From positions 7,691,001 to 7,755,000 of the forward strand of contig NZ_JARUBN010000001.1 of the NCBI RefSeq assembly GCF_029626265.1: DNA of 64,000 nt, read 5' to 3'. Positions 50,278 through 58,628 of this stretch are shown one piece after another. Each line of letters opens with the position of its first letter. The first letter of the stretch is position 1. This stretch comes from Micromonospora sp. WMMD1102. Lineage in GTDB: Bacteria; Actinomycetota; Actinomycetes; Mycobacteriales; Micromonosporaceae. Below the pieces are notes generated by a model. The model was not told where the DNA came from, made no database searches, and worked only from the letters and a program-made list of their open reading frames with translations. Made by a program: the position numbers and the translations under genes.

Positions 50278-52500
50278 TTATCCGGCCGCGCCGCGCCCCT
50301 TCTTCCCATCACGCTCGGTCAGCGCGGTGAGGATGTGGTCGCGGTTGAAGCCCTGCCGGTTGCCGGGCTCTCCGGTGTCCGGGTCGCTGCCCCACACCTG
50401 GCCCGGGGTGACGCCGTGCGGCTTGAGCGCGGCGCGTAGCTGGTCGGTGGTCAGCCCCGCGTACACCTCGGGCCGCAGGTCGGCGAGTTGCTTGACCAGC
50501 ACGCTCGCCCAGACCTTCGGCTTCTTGTCCGACATGACGGCGGCCAGGTCGTCCAGCAGCGTGTCTCGGCGGACGGCGGCGGTGTCGACGGTGGCCCCGG
50601 TGGCGTGGCCGGTGATGGTCCCTGCCTTCTCCCGCAGCGTCCGGGCGCGCCGTACCACCTGCTCGGCGGTCGGTCCGTCGATGAAGAACGTGCGGGTGAT
50701 CACTGGGTCGTCGCCTTCACCGGCCAGGTAGCCGATGCCCCGGTCCCGGCGGGAGAACATGGTGGCCTTGATCCCGTTCTTGTGCATCGACGTGCCCAAC
50801 ACCATGTCGTTCTCGGTGTGGCCCATGACCTTGAGGCAGAACCGCAGCACCGCGTTCGCGGAGATCCCGGTCGGCAGCGACTTGGCGTCCGGGCGTTGGG
50901 TGGCCAGGATCAGGGTGATACCGGCGGCCGGTCCGCGCTTGATCAGGTCGGTGCAGATCTCTTCGAACTCGGCCCCGTACTTCGGGTGCTCGAACCACAC
51001 CTGACACTCGTCGACGCCGGCCACGATCGGGAACAGGCCCAGCTTGCGCTGACTGGCAAGGTCGTCGGTGACCTTGTTCTCCGGACACAGGTCACGCGGC
51101 AGGTTCCGGATCACCTTCGTCCGCCGTCGCAGCTCGGTGCGGAGTTCCCGCATCGCGGCCAGGCCGTAGGCGATGTCTTCGTCATCGTCACCGGCCCGGT
51201 ACCGGTGCGCCACCGGCTCCAACGCCGACAGGTCCCCGGTGCCCTTCAGGTCGAACGCGTGGAGCTGCGCACGCGGGTCGAGACATGCGCCGAGCAGGGC
51301 CAGGCGTAGGGAGAACGTCTTGCCCATGCGCGGGATCGACCCGACGATCATCGACGCGAACATCAGGGTCAGGGTGACGAGCCGGCCGCGCGGGTCGGTG
51401 CCGAACGCGAAGGGCTTGAACAGGTTGACCGTGCCGGACTTGAGCAGTGGCCATGCGGCCTGCTTGGACCGGGACATGTCTCGGTCGGCGACGAACAGGA
51501 TCAGCCGGCCGGGGTGTACCTCGGCGTTGGCCTCCGGCCACACGCACCCCAACGGGCGGGTCAGCGCGGCGGCGAGCTCTTCCCGCTTGTCGACCACCGT
51601 CGACGCCGTGACGCCGCGTGGTAGTTCGACGTCGGCCCGCCAGCCGGTGCCGTTCTCCCGGGCGATCGGGGCCGGGAACCACCGCTTGCCCGTGTCGCCC
51701 CGCCGGATGGCGTCGTTGATTCCCTTGATGTTCAGGGCGGCCAGCGCTTGTACCACCTCGGCCGAGGTCAGCGGCGCGGTCTGCGTACGGACAACGGCGG
51801 TGTCCAACAGCGGCTTGTCGTTGCGGCCACCGAGCAGCCCGAACAGCGTCACCAGCATGCCGAGCACCGCCCACCGCGACCACGATGGGGCGAACACCAG
51901 CGTCACCCCACCGGCCAGCGTCACGGCCGTGCCGAAGGTGGCGACGATGCCGCGCCACCGCACCCGCCGGTCACGCTGCCGGGACAGCTTCAGATACTCC
52001 TCGGCGTTCTCCCGCCGGACGGTCGCCTGCCGGACCTGCTCGCCTTCCAGGTCGAACAACCACCGCACCGTCGTACGGGTCACCCGGTAGGCGCCGACCG
52101 GCGCACGGAAGACCAGCTTGCCGACGTACTTCGGGCTGCGGAGCAGGTGGTAGCCGGTCGCGTGCAACCCGAACCCGGCCGCCCACGCCAGATTGCCGGT
52201 GAACTCGCGCCCGGACCGTAGCCAGCCCGGCAGGATCGGCACCCGCCGCGCGTCGCGGAAACTCGCCAGGCTGAACCGCGGTCGCCGCTGCGCTTCCACG
52301 CTGTCGACCAGCACCGGCCCGCCCGGCTCGGCGTCGTCCAGGTCGTTACCATCGTTGCCGGCCGGGTCGGTGTCCGGGCCGGTGCCGGTCCGGCGGACCC
52401 GCTCGGCGTCCAGGTCAACCACCTCAGCGTCCGACCCGGTGTCGTTCATCTCGGCCTCGGCAGCCTGCCAGTCGAAACGGTCGTCAGGATTGGTCGTCAT
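50278..52500 (-). CDS. FtsK/SpoIIIE-type DNA translocase (Tra)
   Basis: 740 residues. A charged N-terminus, two membrane segments (about 184-225) and an ATPase with Walker A GSIPRMGKT (387-395) and Walker B VAGVDE (498-499 as DE). KGTGDLSALEPVAHRY and LATQRPDAKSLPTGI are FtsK family marks. Membrane pump for conjugative transfer of double-stranded DNA. Starts at 52500, and has TAA at 50278. The C-terminal winged helix-like end (ADLRPEVYAGLTTDQLRAAL) may read clt-type DNA repeats. Confidence 0.93.
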   Translation of the reverse strand: MTTNPDDRFDWQAAEAEMNDTGSDAEVVDLDAERVRRTGTGPDTDPAGNDGNDLDDAEPGGPVLVDSVEAQRRPRFSLASFRDARRVPILPGWLRSGREFTGNLAWAAGFGLHATGYHLLRSPKYVGKLVFRAPVGAYRVTRTTVRWLFDLEGEQVRQATVRRENAEEYLKLSRQRDRRVRWRGIVATFGTAVTLAGGVTLVFAPSWSRWAVLGMLVTLFGLLGGRNDKPLLDTAVVRTQTAPLTSAEVVQALAALNIKGINDAIRRGDTGKRWFPAPIARENGTGWRADVELPRGVTASTVVDKREELAAALTRPLGCVWPEANAEVHPGRLILFVADRDMSRSKQAAWPLLKSGTVNLFKPFAFGTDPRGRLVTLTLMFASMIVGSIPRMGKTFSLRLALLGACLDPRAQLHAFDLKGTGDLSALEPVAHRYRAGDDDEDIAYGLAAMRELRTELRRRTKVIRNLPRDLCPENKVTDDLASQRKLGLFPIVAGVDECQVWFEHPKYGAEFEEICTDLIKRGPAAGITLILATQRPDAKSLPTGISANAVLRFCLKVMGHTENDMVLGTSMHKNGIKATMFSRRDRGIGYLAGEGDDPVITRTFFIDGPTAEQVVRRARTLREKAGTITGHATGATVDTAAVRRDTLLDDLAAVMSDKKPKVWASVLVKQLADLRPEVYAGLTTDQLRAALKPHGVTPGQVWGSDPDTGEPGNRQGFNRDHILTALTERDGKKGRGAAG

Positions 52501-52518
52501 GGTGCGGATTCCTCCTGG

Positions 52519-52923
52519 TCAGACGGTGGTGAGTGCGGAGTCAATGAGGGCCAGGTCGGGCCAGTCCTTCGGCCGGCGGGTGGTCAGCTTCGACCGGCGG
52601 ACCTCCGCGAGGGGGGCGAACGGGATACCGGCGTGCAGCTCGGCGGACGTGATCAGCCGGTCGGTGTCGAACCCGGGAAGCCAGTCGGTGACGGCTTCGA
52701 TCTGGAGTCGGACCATCCGCCCGTGCCCGGACGGGGTGGACACCGGTCGGGCGGCGGCGGTCAACGCCTGCCACGCCCGGCCACGGGCCACCACGTCAAG
52801 GTCACCGATGGTCGTGCGCAGACCGTGGGCCAGCAGCGGCCCGGACCCGAACACCACGTAGTCATCGGTGGGCAGCTCCAACGCGCGCAGCATCCGGACC
52901 AGCGGGTGAGCGTGAAGATTCAT
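52519..52923 (-). CDS. Nucleotidyltransferase-superfamily protein
   Basis: 134 residues from ATG 52923. VVFGSGPLLAHGLRTTIGDLDVVARG carries the GS-x12-DxD nucleotidyltransferase motif of the MNT/AbiEii type. The rest is helical. No partner HEPN gene is next to it. In these elements it sits beside DUF3307 and FtsK. Its start overlaps the DUF3307 stop (ATGA). It may transfer a nucleotide to a protein or RNA; function unknown. Confidence 0.75.
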   Translation of the reverse strand: MNLHAHPLVRMLRALELPTDDYVVFGSGPLLAHGLRTTIGDLDVVARGRAWQALTAAARPVSTPSGHGRMVRLQIEAVTDWLPGFDTDRLITSAELHAGIPFAPLAEVRRSKLTTRRPKDWPDLALIDSALTTV

Positions 52924-53342
52924 GCGGCCACCACCAGGGCGGCGACGAACAGGCACGCGACGTGAGCGGACTGGTCGAGGGCGTACAACCCGCCACCCCG
53001 CTCCAACCAGCCCGGGTCCTTACCCAACCGGTCCGCCAACCGGCGCAGCGGCCGGCGCCGGTCGATCCAGTAGTGCGACAGCCCGGACACCGCCAGACCG
53101 GCGACGGTCGGCCCGACCGGCAACGCCAGGTCGAGGAACAGCGGCAGACAGGCCAGCGCGGCGGCGGCGGTCAGGGTGTAGGTGCCGACGTGCGCGGCGC
53201 ACGCGGCTCGGCCACGCCACCCCGGCGAACCCTTGTGATCGGACTGGCATTGGGTCTGCACCCAGTGATCGGCGAACTGATGTGCGGCGTAGAGGGTGGC
53301 GAACACGGCGGCGAACACGGCCACCGGATCGGATGAGAGCAT
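52920..53342 (-). CDS. DUF3307-family membrane protein
   Basis: 140 residues with three to four membrane segments. AAHQFADHWVQTQ carries the H-x3-D-x3-Q motif of DUF3307, repeated in part by SHYWIDRRRP and LDQSAHVACLF. ATG 53342 has AAGGGA upstream. It is a polytopic inner-membrane protein of unknown role, widely carried by actinomycete elements. Confidence 0.85.
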   Translation of the reverse strand: MLSSDPVAVFAAVFATLYAAHQFADHWVQTQCQSDHKGSPGWRGRAACAAHVGTYTLTAAAALACLPLFLDLALPVGPTVAGLAVSGLSHYWIDRRRPLRRLADRLGKDPGWLERGGGLYALDQSAHVACLFVAALVVAA

Positions 53343-53434
53343 GAAGGTTCCCTTTCCGAGGTCTTCGGACAGCGGAGGTAGGGCCGGCGGCACAGCACGG
53401 TTTTCCAGGCCATGGGCTGTGCCGCCGGGCGGGG

Positions 53435-54268
53435 TCAGTCGTGCGAGCGGACCAGGTGGGCCAGGGCGGCGCCCATGCCGAGTACCGCGACGGGCAGGCA
53501 GGCGACGGCGGTGGTGATCCACCACGGGGCCGACTCGACACCGGCGGCGACGAGCAGGTGATAGGCGACCTGGCCGAGTGCACCGACCAGCAGTGACGCG
53601 ATGGCGGACCACTTTGCGAACCGGCGTGCCCGGTCCGGCACCCGCCCGGACAGCCACACGTACAGCGCATAGGCGCCGTACGTCTCGACGCCGATCGGCA
53701 GCGTGATTGCGGTATTGAGGCTGAACCCGTCGGCGATGCCGGGTAGCGGGTGGACCACGCCGAACCCGGTGAGTCCGCCGAGTCCGACCCACCCGGACCA
53801 GATGGCCACGAACGCGGGCAGCGCCAGCAGCACCACCGGCCACACCGCCGCCGGACGGCCCGGCGCCACCGGAGTAGCCGGTACCGGCGCCACCGGGGCG
53901 GCGGGGGTGGGCGGGGTGGGCGTACCCGGGCGACCGGGCGACGTGGCCAGCGGCGTCGGGTCGGCGGCCGGGACCGGCGGGGCGGGTGCCGGGTCCGGGT
54001 CGGCCGGCGGGGCGGACTCGGGTCCGTCCGGGACCGGTACCGGGTCCGGCTCGGCGGGCGGGGTGGTGTCGGCGGGGGGTGGGGTGGTGTCGGCCTTGAG
54101 TCGGGCGAGGAGTTCGCCTGCCTTGGGCGAGCCGATTCGGAACTCTCGCATCAGCCGGTTTCGGGACGGGAATTCCTGCCCGTCGGGCAGTTCCAGCCGG
54201 CGGGCGGCCGGCAACAGATCCTCGATTGGCTGCGGGTACCGGGTGCCGTTGATGGTCGGGGCGGTCAT
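53435..54268 (-). CDS. Spread-type membrane protein (SpdB-like)
   Basis: About 277 residues. An N-terminal DNA-binding-like region (PDGQEFPSRNRLMREFRIGS) is joined by a long Pro/Ala linker to a C-terminal block of four membrane helices. This architecture fits plasmid spread proteins that move the element within the recipient mycelium. ATG 54268 follows GCAGGAGG. The stop of the next gene overlaps as ATGA. Confidence 0.7.
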   Translation of the reverse strand: MTAPTINGTRYPQPIEDLLPAARRLELPDGQEFPSRNRLMREFRIGSPKAGELLARLKADTTPPPADTTPPAEPDPVPVPDGPESAPPADPDPAPAPPVPAADPTPLATSPGRPGTPTPPTPAAPVAPVPATPVAPGRPAAVWPVVLLALPAFVAIWSGWVGLGGLTGFGVVHPLPGIADGFSLNTAITLPIGVETYGAYALYVWLSGRVPDRARRFAKWSAIASLLVGALGQVAYHLLVAAGVESAPWWITTAVACLPVAVLGMGAALAHLVRSHD

Positions 54269-54639
54269 GCTGCTACCTCCTGCGGATAGGCACAGTCGAC
54301 GCACTCACCAAGCGAGCGCGGGATGCAGTAGGGCCGGACCACCCGGCATGTCGGGCAGGTCCGGCGGGCCGTCAACGCCTTGCCGATCGCGGCGCGTTGG
54401 GCGGGGGTGGCGGTGCGCTTCGGGCGGGCCAGGTCGACCCGGTACAAGTAGGCGACGCGGGTGCCGCCGACACCGCGCCACATGATCTGCGCGGCGACCG
54501 GCTGACCGGCGGGCCGTAGACCGGCGGCGGTCAACTGTCGGCGGGTGGCGTAGCCCGGCGGGGCACCCCGCCACCAGAAGGTAGGGATGCCGTACCGCGC
54601 GCCGTCCGGATCGTGAAAGGCCGCGCGGACCCGGGACAT
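54265..54639 (-). CDS. RRQRL-motif zinc-binding protein
   Basis: 124 residues. ATRRQLTAAGLRPAGQPVAAQ and RVAYLYRVDLARPKRTATPAQ followed by a four-cysteine zinc site (CPTC, CVDC) match a family often annotated as RRQRL zinc-binding protein in Streptomyces elements. It is coupled to the downstream spread gene (ATGA) and to the DUF6284 gene. Role unknown. Confidence 0.85.
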   Translation of the reverse strand: MSRVRAAFHDPDGARYGIPTFWWRGAPPGYATRRQLTAAGLRPAGQPVAAQIMWRGVGGTRVAYLYRVDLARPKRTATPAQRAAIGKALTARRTCPTCRVVRPYCIPRSLGECVDCAYPQEVAA

Positions 54640-54881
54640 CAGGCCGCGCGGTACGGGTCGGAACGGGTAGCCGCCAGGTCGGCGGCGGCACGGGTAACCC
54701 GGGCCTCGGCCCGGCGCAGCCGGCGCCAGTCCAGCGCGGTCGGGCCGCCGTGATCCTCGGCGTAGATCATGCTGATCTCAGCGTCCAACACGTCCAGCTC
54801 GGCGGCGATCAGCGGCCACTCGTGGTCGATCGCGGCCAGGTCGGCGGCGGTCGGCTCGGCCGGGTGCAGGTCGATACTCAT
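54639..54881 (-). CDS. DUF6284-family protein
   Basis: 80 residues. EPTAADLAAIDHEWPLIAAELDVLDAEI is the usual DUF6284 opening, with a helical remainder ending in an arginine-rich tail. The start at 54881 follows a weak site. The stop overlaps the next ATG (TGATG). Function unknown. Confidence 0.85.
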   Translation of the reverse strand: MSIDLHPAEPTAADLAAIDHEWPLIAAELDVLDAEISMIYAEDHGGPTALDWRRLRRAEARVTRAAADLAATRSDPYRAA

Positions 54882-54906
54882 CGGGATCTCGGTTCCTCTC
54901 GGCAGT

Positions 54907-55032
54907 TCAGCGGCGGCGACGGCGCTTCGGCGGCGGGCAGTGGTCGGTACGCGTGGACACCACGCCGCACCGGCACTGCTGAAGCGGGTTCGACTTCCGG
55001 GCGGACACCCGGATACAGCCAGCGAGACTCAT
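54907..55032 (-). CDS. Small cysteine/arginine-rich protein, first gene of tra operon
   Basis: 41 residues: MSLAGCIRV, a C-x-C pair with a third cysteine (QQCRCG, DHCPPP) and an RRRRR tail. ATG 55032 has GAGGAG eight bases upstream. Such tiny proteins open the transfer operon in several actinomycete elements. It is below the size usually called, and the ribosome site supports it. Role unknown. Confidence 0.65.
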   Translation of the reverse strand: MSLAGCIRVSARKSNPLQQCRCGVVSTRTDHCPPPKRRRRR

Positions 55033-55302
55033 GACGATCACTCCTCAACAGGTCGGGAGCACCGGGGCGGCACACGGCACGGCCCGGGGCCATCGATCAG
55101 GGGTTTCAGCGCTCGCTATCCGTCCGCTCGCCACGCTCGACCGGGACCTACCGGCGTCGTCGCAGGGATGCCGCTCGCGGCCTCGCAAGCGCCTTTTCCT
55201 GTCGCTGTGGAGTTGAGAAAAACCAGGTGCGCGGCGGTCCGTACGCGAACGCCGCAGCCAAAGCCGCAACGCCGACGCCGACATCCGACCGGCGGACTTC
55301 CT

Positions 55303-55378
55303 GTCCTCTGGTCCTCTAGAGGACCGATAGACACCATCGTAGAGGCCGGTCGGCCGATGTCAAGAGCTATAGAGGACT
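55303..55378. promoter_or_regulatory. Divergent promoter and GntR operators
   Basis: A minus-strand promoter TTGACA (55358-55363) and TACGAT (55336-55341) 16 bases apart leads into the tra operon. Just downstream lies the perfect palindrome GGTCCTCTAGAGGACC (55310-55325), with extra half sites GTCCTCT (55303-55309) and AGAGGAC (55371-55377). The GntR gene starts at 55421 on the other strand, so one repressor could control both. Confidence 0.8.
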
Positions 55379-55420
55379 TAAACTTGGAGTGACCCCACGA
55401 CCGAAGGAGCAGGCAGCCAG

Positions 55421-56245
55421 ATGGCGACGAAGTATGACCGGATTGCGGCAGATTTGAGGGCAAAGATCCGTGACGGGGACCTTGCGCCCGGAGAGCAAAT
55501 GCCAGCCGAAACGGCGCTGAAAGAGACCTACCGAGTTAGCCTCGTGACGATGCGGAGAGCGTTGGATCTACTCGCCGCTGAGGGATTGATTGAGAAGCGG
55601 CACGGACACGGAACCTTCGTGCGCATACCTAGGCAGCATGTAAAGCGCACATCCGAACGCCATCAGTGGGAAAAGGATAGGGCACTCCTCCCCCTTGATC
55701 GGCGCTATGGCACCGGGTCAACGGAGCGGGATACCGGCCTTGAAATGCCAGATCTCGAATTTCATGCAGAATATAATGAGATCATCGCTGACCAGGATCT
55801 AGCGAAGGCATTCGGTGTGCCGACTGGCACGAGGCTATTGGAGCGAACCTATCGGACTCGGCCCCGATCCGAGCCTGCCCCGTTCGGTCTCGGTCATTCT
55901 TACTTGCTGTACGACATGGTTGCCGTGAACCCGGACTTGATCGACGTGACTAAGGAACCGTGGCCCGGGGGCACTCAACATCAGCTATTTACGATCGGCA
56001 TCGAGCTTGATCGGATAGTAGAAGAGGTAACAGCAAGGCCACCATCGGCGGATGAGGCCGAGGAGCTAGGCATCGATGTCGGGGTTGCGGTACTTGTGCT
56101 GCGTAAAACCTCGATCGACACTGATGGTCGAGTCGTAGAGGTCTCGGATTCCGTTCTAGCGGGCGACCGTACCCAACTGTCCTACACGATAGAACTTAAG
56201 CGGTGGCCGCTTGCCGAGCGACGCCGGGCCGAGAAGGGGCTGTGA
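55421..56245 (+). CDS. GntR-family regulator, KorSA-like
   Basis: 274 residues. The winged helix (YDRIAADLRAKIRDGDLAPG, SLVTMRRALDLLAAEGLIEK, GHGTFVRI) is followed by a UTRA-like domain with EPWPGGTQHQLFTIGIELDR. GAAGGAG lies upstream of ATG 55421. It is a close paralogue of 3178-3990, and its gene is A+T-richer than the element's other genes. It probably represses the tra operon through the palindrome at 55310-55325 and its own promoter. Confidence 0.93.
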   Translation: MATKYDRIAADLRAKIRDGDLAPGEQMPAETALKETYRVSLVTMRRALDLLAAEGLIEKRHGHGTFVRIPRQHVKRTSERHQWEKDRALLPLDRRYGTGSTERDTGLEMPDLEFHAEYNEIIADQDLAKAFGVPTGTRLLERTYRTRPRSEPAPFGLGHSYLLYDMVAVNPDLIDVTKEPWPGGTQHQLFTIGIELDRIVEEVTARPPSADEAEELGIDVGVAVLVLRKTSIDTDGRVVEVSDSVLAGDRTQLSYTIELKRWPLAERRRAEKGL

Positions 56246-56568
56246 TGAGCGAAGCCGATCCATCTTGGGACGCCGAGACACGTGAACGCGTACAGCGAGC
56301 CATGAATCAAGTGATGTTTACGGCGCGGGATGTACTTATGCGCTATGCGGACGAAGACTGCTTTTACGTGCCACCTAGCGAAGTCTCAGATGCCGGGGAC
56401 GTAACCGGCCTCATCAACGCCGGACGGCACCAGGTTATTCGACGCTTGCAGGAGGAAATAGACCGCGCGCAGGCAACTATGGACGCTGTGATCGGAGACA
56501 TCGACGATCACAGGCGGGAATTCCTCGGGCAGGACTATCGCTCGCCTCGCGTACCGCGTTCAGATTGA
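56245..56568 (+). CDS. Hypothetical protein coupled to GntR
   Basis: 107 residues from ATG 56245, which shares a base with the GntR stop (TGATG). Helical and acidic (RVQRAMNQVMFTARDVLMRY, HQVIRRLQEEIDRAQ). No membrane helix and no recognised domain. The fixed position beside a KorSA-like gene suggests a co-regulator. It is the last gene before attR. Confidence 0.75.
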   Translation: MSEADPSWDAETRERVQRAMNQVMFTARDVLMRYADEDCFYVPPSEVSDAGDVTGLINAGRHQVIRRLQEEIDRAQATMDAVIGDIDDHRREFLGQDYRSPRVPRSD

Positions 56569-56700
56569 CTTGAGAGAGGGGTTCGCAGCCGGACCGATGA
56601 GCTACGTCGGTGAGGGTGGCCAGAGGGGGCCTTATGTCGTATGCGTGTCGTCGGGTCCCGGTCGAGGCGTGTTCGTGCTGGTCACCGCCTTGATTGGTAA

Positions 56701-56759
56701 GGTCTTGAAAACCGGTAGGGCGGCAACGTCCTCGTGGGTTCGAATCCCACGCCCTCCGC
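56701..56759 (+). repeat. attR, 59-bp core
   Basis: Identical to 43866-43924, without the tRNA 5' part upstream, so it is the right attachment site of the AICE and not a second tRNA-Ser. Confidence 0.95.
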
Positions 56760-56822
56760 AGCTTCGTCCTACCTGTCGAACGCAGGGATCCGGCGCCGCC
56801 ACAGCTGATGGAAGCTGGTGCG

Positions 56823-57020
56823 TCAGGCAGCCGACTCCTTCTGCTCCCAGGGGTACGCCATCTCTCGGAGGCGCGTCGCATGGTCCTGATGCCAGCGCTG
56901 GTACCACTCGTCCCCGCGTGCGCCCGCTTCGTCGGCCCAGCCCTGAACTTTCGCGATGTATTCCTCATGCTCGGCTACCAGCAGGTCGCGAAGCGCTTGG
57001 ATGTGTGGATCGACGGCCAT
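56823..57020 (-). CDS. Small helical protein
   Basis: 65 residues from ATG 57020, with GGGAGG six bases upstream. VDPHIQALRDLLVAEHEEYIAKVQGWADEAG reads as a helical, acidic protein with aromatic residues (DEWYQRWHQDHA). It lies just outside attR, downstream of a second small gene with a two-base gap, so the two form a mini-operon. Function unknown. Confidence 0.65.
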   Translation of the reverse strand: MAVDPHIQALRDLLVAEHEEYIAKVQGWADEAGARGDEWYQRWHQDHATRLREMAYPWEQKESAA

Positions 57021-57022
57021 CT

Positions 57023-57193
57023 TCAACCTCCCAACCGTTCGTCGAGTCTACCGAGCTGGTAGCGGTCGTCTTCCACCCTTCTGCGGTAGATCGCCTGGTG
57101 TTCCGCGTACTGTGCGATCAGCGCGTTGTGCCGATGGATCTGCTCGACGAGACGGATTCGTTCGAACTCGTCGTGCTCACGATCGGTAGACAA
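57023..57193 (-). CDS. Small coiled-coil protein
   Basis: 56 residues, beginning at TTG 57193 after an AAGGGCGGTGA site. HDEFERIRLVEQIHRHNALI and EHQAIYRRRVEDDRYQLGRL form charged heptad-like helices. It ends two bases before the next small gene. Its codon use looks coding although the frame is short. Function unknown; it could be a coat, scaffold or chaperone-like helix. Confidence 0.55.
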   Translation of the reverse strand: MSTDREHDEFERIRLVEQIHRHNALIAQYAEHQAIYRRRVEDDRYQLGRLDERLGG

Positions 57194-57548
57194 CTGTCAC
57201 CGCCCTTCTGTCCGTCCAGAACACTCGCAGTCTTTCCGATCGGCGGCCGGCACGTCCGCGACGCGGGCGCCCGCTGTGGACAACGACGGTGCTTGTGGAA
57301 AACCGCCTGATCATGTTGTGGATGTGGTAGAGCGACCCTCGGCAGGTGTACCAGCCCAGGGCCTGGTCACGGCCTGGGAGATGTCCCACACTCGGTTGAC
57401 GGCCATGCGGTAGCGTCGCCTACTCTCTACGCGTAGTAATCGCATGGTGATCCTGTGTATAGATTATCGATGCGATCGACGGGCGGGTACGGGGCCGCCC
57501 TGGCGACGGTCACGCCCGTCGGGGCGTACGGAGTGGAGCGAGGGTGCG
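57194..57548. other. Non-coding region with DnaA-box-like sites
   Basis: There is no gene. TGTGGACAA (57275-57283) is a perfect match to the actinobacterial DnaA box; TGTGGAAAA (57294-57302) and TGTGGATGT (57317-57325) are weaker copies within 50 bases. They precede the small gene pair and a conserved plus-strand gene. Confidence 0.5.
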
Positions 57549-57830
57549 ATGGAACTGCTCACCCCGGTGCAGGTCCGGAATCGACTGATCCTGGTGGCCC
57601 GGCGGATCGTCGCCGACCACGCCCCGGACGCCGAGGGGATCTGCCGCAGATGCGGGGTCCTGCACTGCGAGGCACTGGCGGCGGCCCGCGGCTACCTGGC
57701 CAGGGTCGAGGCGCCCCGCCGCCCACTGGTGGTCGAGATCCACCGCCGCGCGGCCGTATCGCCGCCCGGTGTCACCGCCGCCGACCTGCGGGTCGCCGTC
57801 GCCACGGTGCCGCCGGCCGTCGAACCGTAG
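57549..57830 (+). CDS. Conserved actinobacterial hypothetical protein
   Basis: 93 residues from ATG 57549, with GGAGCGAGG upstream. VRNRLILVARRIVADHAPDAEGICRRCGVLHCEAL has a C-x2-C-x4-C cluster, and the C-terminus (EIHRRAAVSPPGVT) is basic. Similar small proteins occur in Micromonospora. No known function. Confidence 0.7.
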   Translation: MELLTPVQVRNRLILVARRIVADHAPDAEGICRRCGVLHCEALAAARGYLARVEAPRRPLVVEIHRRAAVSPPGVTAADLRVAVATVPPAVEP

Positions 57831-58018
57831 CCGGGACCGGCGAGCCGCTGCGGACGGGTGTGGTGCAGGCGCGGAGGAAGGGGCCGGCGCCCCGGAGGAA
57901 CGGGACGGACGGCTCGGGTGCCGAGGCCCGCGCGGGTGGTTACCCGTCGAACGGGTAGAAAGGGCACGGCGCCGGTTCTCCGGCCCGAGCCCACCCGCCG
58001 TGCGGAAAGGACTTCGCG

Positions 58019-58561
58019 ATGACTCTCGAACGACCCGTGCCACCCGACCCGTACGAGATGCTGCCGACCGTTCCGGCATTCACGCTGACCAGTAACGACG
58101 TGCGGAACGGCGAGCCGATGGCCGTCGAGTTCGCCCACCAGAGCGTCGGCGGGGAAAATCTGTCGCCGCAGCTCGCCTGGATGGGCTTCCCGGCCGAGAC
58201 CAGGAGTTTCGCGCTCACCTGCTACGACCCCGACGCGCCCACCGGCAGCGGGTTCTGGCACTGGGTGCTGGTGAACGTCCCCGCCGACGTGACCGAGCTG
58301 CCGCGGGGCGCCGGGCAGTCGTCGTCGGCCGGCGCGTCGGGCGCGTTCAGTGTGCGCAACGACTACGGCGAGCAGGCGTACGGCGGTTCCGCGCCGCCGG
58401 CCGGGGACCGCCCGCACCGGTACGTCTTCGCCGTGCACGCCCTCGACGTCGACAAGCTCGACCTGACCCCGGAGGCGAGCCCGGCGTACGTCGGGTTCAA
58501 CCTGACCTTCCACACCCTGGCCCGGGCCGTCATCCGGCCGACGTACCAGGTCAGGGGCTGA
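58019..58561 (+). CDS. YbhB/YbcL-family (PEBP-like) protein
   Basis: 180 residues. The PEBP/Raf-kinase-inhibitor fold is shown by FALTCYDPDAPTGSGFWHWVLVNVP and the later YGGSAPPAGDRPHRYVFAVHAL, which form the anion-binding pocket. No signal peptide. ATG 58019 has GGAAAGGA upstream. The biological role in bacteria is unclear. Confidence 0.93.
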   Translation: MTLERPVPPDPYEMLPTVPAFTLTSNDVRNGEPMAVEFAHQSVGGENLSPQLAWMGFPAETRSFALTCYDPDAPTGSGFWHWVLVNVPADVTELPRGAGQSSSAGASGAFSVRNDYGEQAYGGSAPPAGDRPHRYVFAVHALDVDKLDLTPEASPAYVGFNLTFHTLARAVIRPTYQVRG

Positions 58562-58628
58562 TTCTGGCGCCGGGCCGGCATCCGGTGCGCAGTTGGCGCC
58601 GATGCCGGGCCCGTGGCCCGCGGTGGTC

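Larger units (their letters stand above)
43866..56759. mobile_element. Complete AICE integrated in tRNA-Ser(TGA)
   Basis: About 12.8 kb between 59-bp att repeats. It holds integrase, excisionase, primase-polymerase, DUF3987 helicase-like protein, FtsK translocase, spread-type membrane proteins, RRQRL, DUF6284 and a GntR regulator, which is a full pSAM2-like set. Almost every gene is on the minus strand and coupled by ATGA or GTGA overlaps. The GntR gene and its partner run the other way at the right end. Confidence 0.93.

Noticed and set aside
56701..56759. A second tRNA-Ser gene
   Set aside because: The sequence upstream of the repeat does not form the D arm or acceptor strand.
57275..57325. 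Chromosomal replication origin
   Set aside because: Only three DnaA-like boxes and no dnaA, dnaN or A+T-rich unwinding region nearby.
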